A DNA stretch of 64,000 bases from Hyphomonas sp. (GCF_022844445.1 NZ_JALHLS010000001.1:310001-374000), one strand, 5' to 3'; shown: positions 27,447-37,109, counted from the stretch's first letter. Notes: generated by a model from the letters alone, not told the origin. Translations and numbers: made by a program.

Positions 27447-27531
27447 CGGGTTGCCCGTCTCACGTGCCTGCGCCCGCTGCCCCTTCCGGCCCGGAATTGC
27501 CACGCCCGCCCAGCGCCGCTAAGAGCCGCCC

Positions 27532-28164
27532 ATGTCCCGCACCGCGCTCATCGATTACGGCTCCGGCAACCTGCATTCCTGCGCGCGCGCCCTCGCTGCC
27601 GCTGCAGAGGCTGGCCACACCATCGATGTCACCGCCGACCCCGGCGCCCTCGCCGCCGCAGACCGTATCGTCCTGCCCGGCGTCGGCCACTTCGCGGACT
27701 GTGCCGGCGCCCTGCGCGCCATTCCGGGCATGGTGGAAGCCCTCGAGGAGGCCGTCCTTGACCGCCGTCGCCCCTTTCTCGGCATCTGCGTCGGCATGCA
27801 GCTGATGGCGGACATCGGCCTGGAGGACGGCGAAACGCGCGGCCTCGGCTGGATCCACGGCCTGGTGGAGGCCTTTGAGCCCGCCCCCGGGCTGCCGGTG
27901 CCGCATGTCGGCTGGAACGAGATCGCGCTGACCGGCGACCACCCGGTCCTCGCCGGCCTCGGTCCCCAGCCGCATGCCTACTTCACCCATTCCTACGCCT
28001 TCCGCCCGGAAGACGAGGCCGATGTCGCCGCTTGGTGCGACTATGGCGCCCCCTTCGCTGCCGCCCTCACCCACGCCAACCTCTTCGGCACCCAGTTCCA
28101 CCCGGAAAAAAGCCAGAAGCTCGGCCTGACGCTCCTCAGCAATTTTCTCAAGTGGTCCCCATGA
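27532..28164 (+). CDS. hisH: Imidazole glycerol phosphate synthase, glutaminase subunit
   Basis: A 210-residue class I glutamine amidotransferase that supplies ammonia to HisF. The nucleophile is Cys86 in GICVGMQ, with His190 and Glu192 in FHPEKS completing the triad. N-terminal [10 protein letters not shown] and PGVGHF are HisH hallmarks. Its stop overlaps the hisA start (ATGA), so the two are coupled. Its partner hisF is 2.7 kb away. Confidence 0.97.
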   Translation: MSRTALIDYGSGNLHSCARALAAAAEAGHTIDVTADPGALAAADRIVLPGVGHFADCAGALRAIPGMVEALEEAVLDRRRPFLGICVGMQLMADIGLEDGETRGLGWIHGLVEAFEPAPGLPVPHVGWNEIALTGDHPVLAGLGPQPHAYFTHSYAFRPEDEADVAAWCDYGAPFAAALTHANLFGTQFHPEKSQKLGLTLLSNFLKWSP

Positions 28165-28889
28165 CCTTCACCCTCTATCCCGCGATTGACCTGAAAGACG
28201 GCGCCTGCGTTCGCCTGCTGCGCGGGGAGATGGACGCGGCCACAGTATTCAACACCGATCCCGGCGCGCAGGCTGCCGCTTTCGCGCAAATGGGCTTCAC
28301 CCATCTCCACGTCGTCGATCTCAACGGTGCCTTCGCCGGTACGCCGGTGAACCGCGCGGCGGTTGCCAGCATTCTCAAATCCACCCCTGCCCCGGTTCAG
28401 CTCGGCGGCGGCATCCGCACCCGCGACCAGATCGACGCCTGGCTGGAGGCCGGTATCGCCCGCGTCATCCTCGGCACCGTCGCCCTGCGCGAGCCAGAAC
28501 TCGTGAAGGCCGCGGCACGCGAACTTCCCGGCCGTATCGTCGTCGGCATCGACGCGAAGGAGGGCAGGGTCGCGGTCGAAGGCTGGGCCGAGACCAGCGA
28601 CATGCGCGCTACCGAACTGGCGAAAGCCTTCGAAGGCTGCGGCGTCGCTGCCATTATCGCCACCGATATCAGCCGCGACGGCCTGAAGACCGGCGTGAAT
28701 GTTCCGTTCACGGCGGAATTGGCCCACGCCGTCACTATTCCGATCATCGCCAGCGGCGGCGTCAAAAGCGTCGACGACATACGCGCATTGAGAGCCAGCG
28801 GCGCCCCCATCGCCGGCACGATCCTGGGCCGCGCGCTGTATGATGGAGATATTGATGCAGCAGAGGCGGTTAGAGCTGCCACCGCCTAA
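28161..28889 (+). CDS. hisA: ProFAR isomerase (HisA)
   Basis: A 242-residue beta/alpha-barrel isomerase converting ProFAR to PRFAR, fourth step of histidine synthesis. The catalytic aspartates are Asp10 (YPAIDLKDG) and the one in VVGIDAKEG. Phosphate-binding loops LGGGIRT and ASGGVKS are present. ATG 28161 overlaps the hisH stop. An upstream in-frame extension is only hisH read in another frame. Confidence 0.97.
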   Translation: MTFTLYPAIDLKDGACVRLLRGEMDAATVFNTDPGAQAAAFAQMGFTHLHVVDLNGAFAGTPVNRAAVASILKSTPAPVQLGGGIRTRDQIDAWLEAGIARVILGTVALREPELVKAAARELPGRIVVGIDAKEGRVAVEGWAETSDMRATELAKAFEGCGVAAIIATDISRDGLKTGVNVPFTAELAHAVTIPIIASGGVKSVDDIRALRASGAPIAGTILGRALYDGDIDAAEAVRAATA

Positions 28890-28907
28890 GGAGCGGCTGG
28901 CGCCCTC

Positions 28908-29690
28908 CTATCCCCGGGCGCGGCGGATATTCGGCGCCGGAACGCGCATGGGTTCCGAAACTTCATCGGCGGCAAGGGCGCGGTTGCGGCCAGTGCGCTT
29001 GGCTTCGTAGAGAGCGCGGTCCGCGCGGGACATGAGGGTGGAGATCGACTCGCCCGGCTCTGCGGCGGCAAAGCCGAGGCTGATCTTGATGCTGAGCAGC
29101 GTGCCACCGTGGTCGCAGGTGCTAGCGCCGACACTGGCGACAACTTGATTGAAGACAGCCCTTGCCGCAGCCTTGCTTTCGAATAGACCCACGAGAGCGA
29201 ATTCTTCTCCGCCAAGGCGCGCGGCTATCCCGCCGGGCGGCGCCGTTTCCAGCAATACGCCGCCTACGGATTTCAGGACGGCGTCGCCGGCATCATGGCC
29301 GAACTCGTCGTTGACTAGTTTGAAGTGATCCAGGTCAGCGATGGCGCAGGCCAGGACACCGCCACCAAACTTCGCGCGGGCACGCAGGGTTTCGGCCGCC
29401 GCAAAGAAGGCGCGCCGGTTTGGAAGGCCTGTCAGCTGGTCGGAATTGGCGAGCCGGTCATTTTCCCGCGCGAGCTTCTCCGCCCGCATCTGCGCGCGCA
29501 GGAGGAAGAAGGAGCAGGTCGGCGCGATGATCGCCGGAAGGACGATGCAGGAAATATAGACGGAGGCATGATCGATCACCGGATCGAACTGCAACCAGAT
29601 CCAGACTGGAATGACCGACGCGGCGATCGACGCCGCCGTAATAACGGCGCCAACGATCAGGGCTTTGCGAAGATCATCTGTCATCTGCAT
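28908..29690 (-). CDS. Membrane-anchored diguanylate cyclase
   Basis: A 260-residue protein with two N-terminal TM helices (about 11-35 and 45-65), a short coiled linker and a GGDEF domain. The active site is GGEEF, with IADLDHFKLVND, FGHDAGD and a late SRADRALYEAKRTGRN all intact, so c-di-GMP synthesis is predicted. No RxxD inhibitory site is found at the usual spot before GGEEF. The gene is convergent with hisA. Confidence 0.9.
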   Translation of the reverse strand: MQMTDDLRKALIVGAVITAASIAASVIPVWIWLQFDPVIDHASVYISCIVLPAIIAPTCSFFLLRAQMRAEKLARENDRLANSDQLTGLPNRRAFFAAAETLRARAKFGGGVLACAIADLDHFKLVNDEFGHDAGDAVLKSVGGVLLETAPPGGIAARLGGEEFALVGLFESKAAARAVFNQVVASVGASTCDHGGTLLSIKISLGFAAAEPGESISTLMSRADRALYEAKRTGRNRALAADEVSEPMRVPAPNIRRARG

Positions 29691-29764
29691 CGCCCGTGAC
29701 TACGGGATTCTGGTTAAATCCAGCTCTGGCTAATCGGTGAAATTGAACTGATCAGGGAAGGACT

Positions 29765-29932
29765 TCAGAGCGCCTCTGTGCAAAATCCGGCTTTCGCGGC
29801 TGTGGCGGCGGCGCGCCTTTTCTTGGGGTTGTCGAGCCAGGCGTTCACGCTGCGCTCGGCGAGGACGACAATCCCGGCCGTGAAGGCCGCCTTGCTGATC
29901 CGGCTGATGGGTCTGCTCTCTGTTCTTATCAA
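29765..29932 (-). CDS. Small hypothetical protein (about 55 aa)
   Basis: An open frame reading AAFTAGIVVLAERSVNAWLD and a basic stretch NPKKRRAAATAAKAG before its stop, with about 80% G/C in third positions. No ATG is available. TTG at 29932 has a strong AGGAAGG just upstream and gives 55 residues. No family recognised. The opposite strand is also open here, so the assignment is tentative. Confidence 0.35.
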   Translation of the reverse strand: MIRTESRPISRISKAAFTAGIVVLAERSVNAWLDNPKKRRAAATAAKAGFCTEAL

Positions 29933-30054
29933 TTGCCCTTCCTCAACGCGCCGCCTGTCTGCGGTTCCCCGCGGGGGAGGGCGGCGGCAAACCTCACTGC
30001 AATTTCATCAAGCGGAACTTGACCTGACCGGCCCGCAGGACGGATCGTTAGTTC

Positions 30055-30423
30055 ATGCCGCCGCCCAAGCCACTTCACCCCGCCTACACCGAAACCGGAC
30101 CGCACCGGCCGCAGCGGGGCGTGGTGGGCGAGGCCTGCGCCTATGTGCTGCTGGGCACGGGCGTGGTGGTCAGTGCGGCGGGCCTCATGCTGCTGGCGGG
30201 CAGCTGGATTCTCTGGACCGTTCTGGCCCTGCTGATTGCCCTGCCGAGACTGGCAGAGATCGCGCTGGCATCCGCGCTGCTAATCAGCGCCGTTCTGGTT
30301 ATTCCGGATACGGAGGACCTGGCGATGCTGTCCGCCCTGGCGCAGCACTGGCCGCTGGCGCTGGCCGTGCTGGTACCGGTGCCTCTAGCGGCGGTGATCG
30401 ACCGGAAATTCTTCCGGCGCTAA
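30055..30423 (+). CDS. Hypothetical membrane protein (122 aa)
   Basis: A 122-residue protein with a polar, Pro-rich N-terminus and three hydrophobic segments: about 24-48 (ACAYVLLGTGVVVSAAGLML), 50-82 and 95-115. It ends in a charged DRKFFRR. Codon use matches the neighbours. No family recognised. It lies between a diguanylate cyclase and hisF and belongs to no clear operon. Confidence 0.6.
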   Translation: MPPPKPLHPAYTETGPHRPQRGVVGEACAYVLLGTGVVVSAAGLMLLAGSWILWTVLALLIALPRLAEIALASALLISAVLVIPDTEDLAMLSALAQHWPLALAVLVPVPLAAVIDRKFFRR

Positions 30424-30503
30424 AGCCTCATCCTGCCGCTTAAGCTGTTTTTTGTGTCGCGGCGTTTGGCCGAAATCCGGATTCCACTTTACGGAGCGCC
30501 GCT

Positions 30504-30698
30504 CTAACGCGCTGTCGACAGCGGCCTGCGCAGTCGGCGGCGCGTGTACAGCGCGTGGGAAAGGCCGGTTGTTTCCGGCGCCGCGATGCCGGTTTCTGCC
30601 TGCATCTGCGTCAACCGCGCTGCGAGCCGGCAAAGATTTTCCGTGTCATCCTGGCGAATGCGTTCGGCGGCCGTGAATTGCGTTTTCTTCAGGTCCAT
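30504..30698 (-). CDS. Small hypothetical protein (64 aa)
   Basis: A 64-residue soluble protein: MDLKKTQFTAAERIRQDDTE, then an amphipathic LCRLAARLTQMQAE and a strongly basic C-terminus (YTRRRLRRPLSTAR). AGGAC lies 6-7 bases before the ATG. No family recognised; a nucleic-acid or membrane-surface contact through the basic tail is only speculation. Confidence 0.5.
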   Translation of the reverse strand: MDLKKTQFTAAERIRQDDTENLCRLAARLTQMQAETGIAAPETTGLSHALYTRRRLRRPLSTAR

Positions 30699-30809
30699 GG
30701 GCTCGTCCTTCTCAGGCTCTCAAAAGCACCCCCGGCTGTTTCCATAACAGAAAAACGGCGCCGCCCCAGAATGCCTGCTCATCTCCCGGCATTAAAATCT
30801 TGATAGTAG

Positions 30810-30859
30810 GTGTGAATTCCTATGTCCTTTGCGTCGATGTGAAGCCTGTTTATTCACAC
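30810..30859. promoter_or_regulatory. Spaced inverted repeat upstream of hisF
   Basis: GTGTGAAT at 30810-30817 and its exact reverse complement ATTCACAC at 30852-30859 are separated by 34 bases. They lie 25 bases before the hisF start in a relatively AT-rich gap. This is a plausible operator or promoter-proximal hairpin for hisF. Confidence 0.35.
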
Positions 30860-30884
30860 GCCGGAACCCGCTAGAGCGTCGCGC

Positions 30885-31643
30885 ATGCTGAAAACCCGGA
30901 TCATACCCTGTCTCGACGTCAAAGACGGCCGCACCGTGAAGGGCGTTAACTTCGTGGACCTGAAAGACGCCGGCGACCCCGTGGCGCTGGCGCGAGCCTA
31001 TGATGCGCAGGGAGCGGATGAGCTGTGCTTCCTGGACATCACCGCGAGCCATGAAGGGCGCGGGACGCTGCTGGAAACGGTGAGCCGCACGGCGGAGGCG
31101 TGCTTCATGCCGCTGACCGTGGGCGGCGGCGTGCGCTCACCGGAAGACATGGTGGCCCTGCTGCGCGCCGGCGCGGACAAGGTGGCGATCAATTCGGCCG
31201 CAGTGGCGGACCCTTCGGTGATTGCGGCGTGTGCGGCGAAGGCCGGGCGGCAATGCGTGGTGGTGGCGATCGATGCGCGCAAGTCGGGCGCGGGTTGGGA
31301 GATCTTCACGCATGGCGGGCGCAAGGCGACCGGCATCGACGCAGTGGCGTTTGCCCGGGAGGCAGCAAAGCGCGGGGCAGGCGAAATCCTGCTGACCTCG
31401 ATGGACCGCGACGGGACCAAGACAGGGTATGACATTGCCCTTCTGAAGGCAGTATCGTCGGCCGTTACCATCCCGGTGATCGCCTCGGGAGGGGCGGGTA
31501 GCGTGGCGGACTTTGCGCCGGCCGTTCTGGAAGGTGGGGCAAGCGCGGTGCTGGCCGCGTCCATCTTCCACTTCGGCGAAGCAACTCTGGCCGAGGCCCG
31601 GGACGCGCTCCGAAAAGCGGGCGCCCCGGTCAGGACGGTCTAG
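30885..31643 (+). CDS. hisF: Imidazole glycerol phosphate synthase, cyclase subunit
   Basis: A 252-residue beta/alpha-barrel that, with HisH, makes imidazole glycerol phosphate and AICAR. Catalytic Asp11 ([10 protein letters not shown]) and the Asp in VVAIDARK (near residue 130) are present, plus phosphate loops TVGGGVRS and ASGGAGS. It has its own upstream region, so it is probably transcribed apart from hisHA. The stop abuts the stop of the convergent enoyl-CoA hydratase gene with no gap. Confidence 0.97.
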   Translation: MLKTRIIPCLDVKDGRTVKGVNFVDLKDAGDPVALARAYDAQGADELCFLDITASHEGRGTLLETVSRTAEACFMPLTVGGGVRSPEDMVALLRAGADKVAINSAAVADPSVIAACAAKAGRQCVVVAIDARKSGAGWEIFTHGGRKATGIDAVAFAREAAKRGAGEILLTSMDRDGTKTGYDIALLKAVSSAVTIPVIASGGAGSVADFAPAVLEGGASAVLAASIFHFGEATLAEARDALRKAGAPVRTV

Positions 31644-32453
31644 CTACTCCGCGAACACCGCGCGGCGCTTCTGCATTTCGGCGGCCACCGCTTCCAGCTG
31701 GTTCGGCGTGCGCATGACTTTCAGCTGCTCGCTGCTTTCGAGGGCGAGGAGTTCGGCATCGGTGGCGTCGGCCATCGCGTTGCAGAGAACCTTCGCGCCG
31801 CGCATCGCGGCCGGGTGCTTTCCAGACATGATGCGCGCCAGCCAGAGGGCGTCTTCCAGCGGCGTGTCGGACACTTTCGTGGCGAAGCCGAGGGCGTGCG
31901 CCTCAGCACCTTTAAACTCGCGGTTCGTGTATGTCAGCTCACGGATAACATCGTCGCGGACATTGCCGCGCCAGAGCGGGAATCCCGCCATGTCGGGCAC
32001 GAGGCCCCATTTCATTTCCATGATGGCGCAGCGTGTGTCGGGATGGATGATGCGGATGTCGGCGCCCGACATAATCTGGAAGCCGCCGCCGAAAGCGATT
32101 CCGTGAACGGCCGCTATGACCGGGACGGGCAGTTCTCGCCATCCCCAGGCGACATGCTGGGCGAGGTTGGCGATGCCATGACTGCGGCTGCCGAGGCTAC
32201 CGGTTGCGCCTTCACCCTGCTTTTTGCCGTCGCCCGGCTGACCGAGCGAAGATAGATCAAGCCCGGCGCAGAAGGCGCGGCCTTCGCCGGAGAGGACCAC
32301 GACGCGCAGGCCCTTGGTGGCTTTTAGCTGCGCGATTGCCTCCGCGATGCCCGCGAACATGGCGGGGTCGAGGGCATTCATCTTGTCGGTGCGGATGAGG
32401 CGAACATCGGCAACGCCGTCCTCGAGCATCGTGATCGAAACGCGGTCTTTCAT
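31644..32453 (-). CDS. Enoyl-CoA hydratase/isomerase (crotonase) family protein
   Basis: A 269-residue crotonase. The oxyanion-hole loops are visible: GEGRAFCAGLDLSSLG and VHGIAFGGGFQIMSGAD, then MEMKWGLVPDMAG. In classical hydratases two glutamates act near GGG and in the last motif; here the second region has GLVPDM, so isomerase or other activities are possible. ATG 32453 has GGAGG 7 bases upstream. It sits between hisF and hisE on the opposite strand. Confidence 0.88.
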   Translation of the reverse strand: MKDRVSITMLEDGVADVRLIRTDKMNALDPAMFAGIAEAIAQLKATKGLRVVVLSGEGRAFCAGLDLSSLGQPGDGKKQGEGATGSLGSRSHGIANLAQHVAWGWRELPVPVIAAVHGIAFGGGFQIMSGADIRIIHPDTRCAIMEMKWGLVPDMAGFPLWRGNVRDDVIRELTYTNREFKGAEAHALGFATKVSDTPLEDALWLARIMSGKHPAAMRGAKVLCNAMADATDAELLALESSEQLKVMRTPNQLEAVAAEMQKRRAVFAE

Positions 32454-32570
32454 GGGTTTTCCTCCGGAAGATGAAAAGAAACTGGCCCCCTTTCCCTCAC
32501 GTCCGTCAAGCGTTGGCGCGTGACGCCGCCGCGTCAGGGCGCTAAACGGCGGAAAGCAGGAGACTGAACC

Positions 32571-32921
32571 ATGACCGCCCTCGCCTCCCCTGACCGCCTC
32601 GTCGATGCCCTCGCCCACCTGGCCGCGACCATAGACGCGCGCGCTCAGGAGGGCGACGCGGGCAAGAGCTGGACCGCGAAGCTGCTGGCAAAGGGGCCGG
32701 ATGCCTGCGCGGCGAAGGTCGCCGAGGAGGGCGGGGAGCTGGCGGACGCCGTGCGCGGTGAAAGCGATGGCCGCGTGGCGAATGAAGCGGCGGATGTGCT
32801 CTACCATGTGTTCGTGGCGCTCCGCTCGCGCGGCGTGAGCCTGGATGATGTGGCTGCGGCGCTGGAAGCCCGGCAAGGCACCAGCGGCATTGATGAAAAG
32901 GCGGGGCGGACGGGCGCGTAA
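32571..32921 (+). CDS. hisE: Phosphoribosyl-ATP pyrophosphatase
   Basis: A 116-residue all-alpha pyrophosphohydrolase, second step of histidine synthesis, hydrolysing PR-ATP to PR-AMP. The metal motif KVAEEGGELADAV and the following NEAADVLYHVFVAL are diagnostic. It is monofunctional (not fused to HisI). AGGAG lies about 8 bases upstream of the ATG. Confidence 0.95.
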   Translation: MTALASPDRLVDALAHLAATIDARAQEGDAGKSWTAKLLAKGPDACAAKVAEEGGELADAVRGESDGRVANEAADVLYHVFVALRSRGVSLDDVAAALEARQGTSGIDEKAGRTGA

Positions 32922-33294
32922 GCGCGTCACGACATATCCATCCCGCCAGTCCTCCGGGCATGGCAAAGGGGCGCAAGGCAGGCAGCGTGGGATTGGCCTT
33001 TGCACCCGCAAGACGCTGGACGGCTTGCAGAAGAATCGCGCGGTCGATCGCGGGCGGATCTGGGCGGCGACAGGGTACCAGAATTCCGGGTGCGGACGGG
33101 TTTTGGCTTAGCCCGCACGATGCGGACGGCGCAGACACCGCCAGACTGGCAGGGGTGCGGAAACCTGCACGCTCGCTTCTTCGAAACCTCAATTTTACAG
33201 TGGCAGGTACGCTTCCAAAGGAGTTTAGCCACTCACCCCCAGTCGCTTTGCGATGCTCCCCTCTCCCCATTTTCCGGAAGAGGCACTGGGCGCG
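32922..33294. other. Intergenic gap, no convincing gene
   Basis: 373 bases between hisE and the end of convergent cobT. Open frames exist on both strands but none has family similarity or a good start. Near 33233-33280 is a CT-rich stretch (CACTCACCCCC and onward) of the kind often repeated between genes in GC-rich proteobacteria; a similar one is at 37066-37105. Confidence 0.5.
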
Positions 33295-35277
33295 TCACTT
33301 TTTTGGGGGTTTGACGGCCTGGAGCGTTGTGGTTTTCACGTCGCGGCCGAGGCCGACTTTCTTGCCATAGCTGGGGGCGCCGGCACCGGAAACGGCGCCC
33401 CGGGTAGTTCTGTCCGTGAGCGGCACAATGGCCATGGCGGCGGGATTCGGTGGGTGTTCGTCGAAGAGGGAGGCAAGTTGTTCGGTCATCGCGCCGCCGA
33501 GCTGTTCGGCGTCGACGATGGTAACGGCGCGCTTGTAATAACGCGTGACGTCATGGCCGATGCCGATGGCGATGAGCTCGACCGGCGAGCGGTTCTCGAT
33601 CTCGTCGATGACCTGGCGGAGGTGGCGTTCGAGATAGTTGCCGATGTTGACGTTGAGGGTTGAATCGTCGACCGGTGCACCGTCCGAGATGACCATCAGG
33701 ATCTTGCGCTGCTCGGGGCGGGCCAGCATCCTGTCGTGCGCCCAAAGGAGGGCTTCGCCGTCGATGTTCTCCTTCAGGAGGCCTTCGCGCATCATCAGGC
33801 CAAGATTGCGGCGGGCGCGGCGCCACGGCATGTCGGCGGCCTTGTAGATGATGTGGCGGATATCGTTGAGACGGCCTGGGCCATTAGGCTTGCCGGCCTT
33901 GACCCAGTCCTCGCGGCTGAGCCCGCCTTTCCAGGCTTTGGTGGTGAAGCCGAGAATTTCGGTTTTCACGGCGCAGCGTTCCAGTGTACGGGCGAGAATG
34001 TCCGCACAAAGAGCAGCGACCATAATCGGTCGGCCGCGCATTGAGCCGGAGTTATCGAGCAGCAGCGTGACGATCGTGTCGCGGAACTTGGTGTCGTCTT
34101 CCTGCTTGAAGGAGAGCGGCGCGGTGGGATCGGTGATGACGCGGGTGAGGCGCGCGGTGTCGAGCACGCCTTCTTCAAGATCGAAGGACCATGAGCGGTT
34201 CTGCTGCGCCATCAGGCGGCGTTGCAGCTTGTTGGCGAGCTTGGCAACGGCGCCCTGCAGGCCCTGCAGCTGGTGGTCGAGATAGGCACGCAGGCGGGTC
34301 AGTTCCTCGGCATCGCAGAGGTCCGGTGCATTGGCGGTCTCGTCATGGGCGCGGGTGAAAACATTGTAGACGAAGCGGTCGCGGTCATCGCCCTGCTGGT
34401 AGTTCGGGCGGAGCGGCTTGGAGCCGTCATCTTCTTCGTCCGGCGAATCGTCGGCGTCGAGGTCGGCGTCCTGATCGACGGAGACGTTGGCCTCCTCGCC
34501 GTCGAGGTCTTCGGTCTCGCCCGCTTCCATCTGTTCGGAAGACGCGCCCATCTGCTCTTCGGTCGAAGCATCTTCCTCGCCAGCCTGGGACTCGTTGTCT
34601 TCCTGCTGCTCCGACTGGTCCTCCTCACTGGTCTCGACATCCTCGCCGGCCACGTCGGACGCCGTCAGGTCACGAATGATCGAGCGGATGGTTTTCGAGA
34701 ACTGCGCCTGATCATGCAGCTGATCCAGCAGGCCTTCGAGCGCCTTGCCAGCGCGAGCTTCTACCTTCTCGCGCCAGACAGCGGCAACGCGCTCGGCGCT
34801 TTCCGGCAGCGGCCGGCCGGTGAGGCGTTCGCGCAGCAGAAATTCGAGCGCAGGGGCGAGGATCGCCTCGGGGTCTTCGGAGCCGGCGCCGAAGTTCGTG
34901 GACTTGCAGCGATGGTCGAGCGCGGCATCGAGATTGCCGGCGGTACCGAGCATGGCATTGGCGCCAAGGCTTTCGATGCGCGCGGTCTCGGCGCCTTCAT
35001 AGACACGGCGGGCGAGTTCGCCTTGCGGGCGGTGGGCAAGGTGGGCAGCGGGATCATGGTGCGCACGGCGCAGCGCCATCGCGTCGGCCTCGCCGCGGAT
35101 GCGGGCCGCGAGTTCGGCGCTGATTTCGATTGGGGGCGGGCGCAGGACCAGACGGTCGCCCTGGTCGCCAGTATCGTTGCCGAAGCCGACTTCGATCTCG
35201 CGCTCCGCGCTCATCGCCTTGGTAGTGACGGCGAGCGCGGCCTTGAAGAGATCCTGGGGTGTAGTGTCCTTGGCCAT
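33295..35277 (-). CDS. cobT: Aerobic cobaltochelatase subunit CobT
   Basis: A 660-residue CobT. With CobN and CobS it forms the ATP-dependent chelatase that inserts Co2+ into hydrogenobyrinate a,c-diamide. An N-terminal helical domain is followed by a very acidic linker (about 211-286), then a von Willebrand A domain with the MIDAS start DNSGS at 408-412 and later ISDGAPVDD. About 45 residues after the usual end ([10 protein letters not shown]) form a Thr/Gly/Lys-rich tail, longer than I expect for the family. A dienelactone hydrolase gene separates it from cobS. cobN is not in the window. Confidence 0.93.
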   Translation of the reverse strand: MAKDTTPQDLFKAALAVTTKAMSAEREIEVGFGNDTGDQGDRLVLRPPPIEISAELAARIRGEADAMALRRAHHDPAAHLAHRPQGELARRVYEGAETARIESLGANAMLGTAGNLDAALDHRCKSTNFGAGSEDPEAILAPALEFLLRERLTGRPLPESAERVAAVWREKVEARAGKALEGLLDQLHDQAQFSKTIRSIIRDLTASDVAGEDVETSEEDQSEQQEDNESQAGEEDASTEEQMGASSEQMEAGETEDLDGEEANVSVDQDADLDADDSPDEEDDGSKPLRPNYQQGDDRDRFVYNVFTRAHDETANAPDLCDAEELTRLRAYLDHQLQGLQGAVAKLANKLQRRLMAQQNRSWSFDLEEGVLDTARLTRVITDPTAPLSFKQEDDTKFRDTIVTLLLDNSGSMRGRPIMVAALCADILARTLERCAVKTEILGFTTKAWKGGLSREDWVKAGKPNGPGRLNDIRHIIYKAADMPWRRARRNLGLMMREGLLKENIDGEALLWAHDRMLARPEQRKILMVISDGAPVDDSTLNVNIGNYLERHLRQVIDEIENRSPVELIAIGIGHDVTRYYKRAVTIVDAEQLGGAMTEQLASLFDEHPPNPAAMAIVPLTDRTTRGAVSGAGAPSYGKKVGLGRDVKTTTLQAVKPPKK

Positions 35278-35949
35278 CTAGCGGAAAAATGCCTTCTCGA
35301 AGAGGTCCATCGTACGCTGCCAGGCGAGGCCGTCGGCGACGGCGTCATAGTCGGAGGAGCCCGTCCGGGCGAAGCCGTGACCTGCTTCGTAGACATAAGT
35401 GGGCACATCCGGGCGCGCGGCGGCGAAGGCGTTCACGCCGTCCATCGGAATGTGCGCGTCCTGGCGGCCGAAGTGGGTGATGGTCGGGCAAAGTGGGACG
35501 CGGGCATGCAGGCCCGGCACGAGGCTGCCATAGTAGCAGGAAGCGGCGGTGAGGCGCGGAAACTCGCAAGCGGCGACATAAGACATCGAGCCGCCATAGC
35601 AGTAACCGGAGATGTAGACGGGACCATCGAGAGCTTCGAGGCAGGCGCCGATATCGGTGAGGGCATTGTCGAGCCCATTGGCACGGGCATGGCCACCGCC
35701 GGCGGCGATGTCGTCAGGCGCGTGGCTTTCGCGCACGAAGCCCTTCGCCTGCCGGTCGAACATCGAAGGCACGATCACTTCGAAGCCGGCGCCCGCGAAT
35801 TTGCGCGCGGCGGCGGCCATGTAGGAATTGATGCCGAAGATTTCCTGGATGAGAACAAGCCCGCCCCTGCGCGCGCCCTCGGGGGCGACGTGCAGGGCGC
35901 CGAACGTGAAGCCGGACGCGCCGGTCAGTTCGATCCGCTTTTCCGTCAT
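35278..35949 (-). CDS. Dienelactone hydrolase family protein
   Basis: A 223-residue alpha/beta-hydrolase of the dienelactone hydrolase family. The Cys nucleophile lies in SGYCYGGS, with an Asp in FGRQDAHI and His in EAGHGFAR completing a Cys-Asp-His triad. LIQEIFGIN near residue 40 is a family hallmark. GGAGG lies upstream of ATG 35949. The gene fills the space between cobS and cobT, with 20 bases to cobS and no gap to cobT, so all three are probably one transcript. The substrate is unknown. Confidence 0.9.
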   Translation of the reverse strand: MTEKRIELTGASGFTFGALHVAPEGARRGGLVLIQEIFGINSYMAAAARKFAGAGFEVIVPSMFDRQAKGFVRESHAPDDIAAGGGHARANGLDNALTDIGACLEALDGPVYISGYCYGGSMSYVAACEFPRLTAASCYYGSLVPGLHARVPLCPTITHFGRQDAHIPMDGVNAFAAARPDVPTYVYEAGHGFARTGSSDYDAVADGLAWQRTMDLFEKAFFR

Positions 35950-35969
35950 CGAGGGATCCCTCCCGAGGA

Positions 35970-36953
35970 TCAGGCGACCTTCACCATGAGGGCGCTCTCG
36001 GGCAGTTCGGTGCCGAAGCAGCGCTGATACATCTCGGCGACGAGGGGACGTTCCAGCTCGTCGCACTTGTTGAGAAAGGTCATGCGGAAAGCGTGCCCGA
36101 TGTCGCCGAAGATGGCGAAGTTTTCCGCCCAGGTGATGACGGTGCGCGGGCTCATCACGGTGGAGAGATCTCCGGCCATGAAGGCGTTGCGCGTGAGATC
36201 GGCAAGCGTGACCATTTTGGAAAGGGTCGCCTCGTCGGCGCCGGTGGACTTCGACTTGACAATCTCGACCTCGGCATCGTGCGCGAGATAGTTCAGCGTG
36301 GTGACGATGGACCAACGGTCCATCTGGCCCTGGTTCAGCTGTTGCGTGCCGTGATAAAGGCCGGTCGTGTCGCCTAGGCCGACCGTGTTGGTGGTCGAGA
36401 AGAGGCGGAAATACGGGTTCGGCGAAATCACACGGTTCTGGTCGAGCAACGTCAGCTTGCCGGAACTTTCGAGGACGCGCTGAATGACAAACATCACGTC
36501 CGGGCGGCCGGCGTCGTATTCGTCGAAGACGATGGCGACGGGGCGCTGCAGGGCCCAGGGCAGAATGCCTTCGCGGAATTCGGTGATCTGCTTGCCGTCC
36601 TTCAGGACGATGGCGTCCTTGCCGACCATGTCGATCCGGCTGACGTGGCTGTCGAGGTTGACGCGGATCATCGGCCAGTTGAGGCGGGCGGCGACCTGCT
36701 CGATGTGGGTCGACTTGCCGGTGCCGTGATAGCCCTGGACCATGACGCGGCGGTTATGCTCGAAGCCGGCGAGGATGGCGAGCGTGGTCTGGGGATCGAA
36801 CCGGTAGGAAGGGTCGATCTCCGGGACGTACTCGGTGCGCGTCTTGAAGCCGTGCACGACCATGGCCGTGTCGAGGCCGAAAGCCTTTTTCAGGTTCACC
36901 TTTTCGGTCGGCTTCAGGCCTTCGAGCGTGTCTGTGGACGTCATTGAAGTCAT
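35970..36953 (-). CDS. cobS: Aerobic cobaltochelatase subunit CobS
   Basis: A ~327-residue MoxR-type AAA+ ATPase that drives cobalt insertion with CobT and CobN. Walker A is GYHGTGKST, Walker [11 protein letters not shown], sensor 1 region LFSTTNTVG. The start is uncertain: ATG 36953 or 36944 fit the family N-terminus, and a GTG at 37007 would add 18 residues. It is the first gene of cobS-DLH-cobT. Confidence 0.93.
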   Translation of the reverse strand: MTSMTSTDTLEGLKPTEKVNLKKAFGLDTAMVVHGFKTRTEYVPEIDPSYRFDPQTTLAILAGFEHNRRVMVQGYHGTGKSTHIEQVAARLNWPMIRVNLDSHVSRIDMVGKDAIVLKDGKQITEFREGILPWALQRPVAIVFDEYDAGRPDVMFVIQRVLESSGKLTLLDQNRVISPNPYFRLFSTTNTVGLGDTTGLYHGTQQLNQGQMDRWSIVTTLNYLAHDAEVEIVKSKSTGADEATLSKMVTLADLTRNAFMAGDLSTVMSPRTVITWAENFAIFGDIGHAFRMTFLNKCDELERPLVAEMYQRCFGTELPESALMVKVA

Positions 36954-37074
36954 GGCTGTGCGGGGCTCGTCACGGGAGGGAGATGTCGGAAAGAAGCGTT
37001 CTAGCACGGGATGGCCCCGCGCCTAGTGCGACGTAGGGGAAATGGCAGGCGGGACGGAAGGCCCTCACCCCCGG

Positions 37075-37101
37075 CCCCTCACCCGTTTTGCGGGAGAGGG
37101 G
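37075..37101. repeat. Intergenic hairpin, CCCTCACCCG / CGGGAGAGGG
   Basis: CCCTCACCCG (37076-37085) pairs, with one mismatch, with CGGGAGAGGG (37091-37100) around TTTTG. It lies between cobS and the methyltransferase-like gene, in a C-rich stretch (37060-37108) of a type that is commonly dispersed in GC-rich genomes. No T run follows on the minus strand, so termination is uncertain. Confidence 0.4.
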
Positions 37102-37109
37102 GAAAGGCG

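Noticed and set aside
34222-36027. A ~600-codon open frame opposite cobT and the hydrolase
   Set aside because: Crosses two real genes on the other strand and mirrors the acidic cobT linker as a hydrophobic run.
33295-36953. MoxR ATPase plus VWA protein as a novel chaperone system
   Set aside because: Both match the aerobic cobaltochelatase subunits CobS and CobT along their length.
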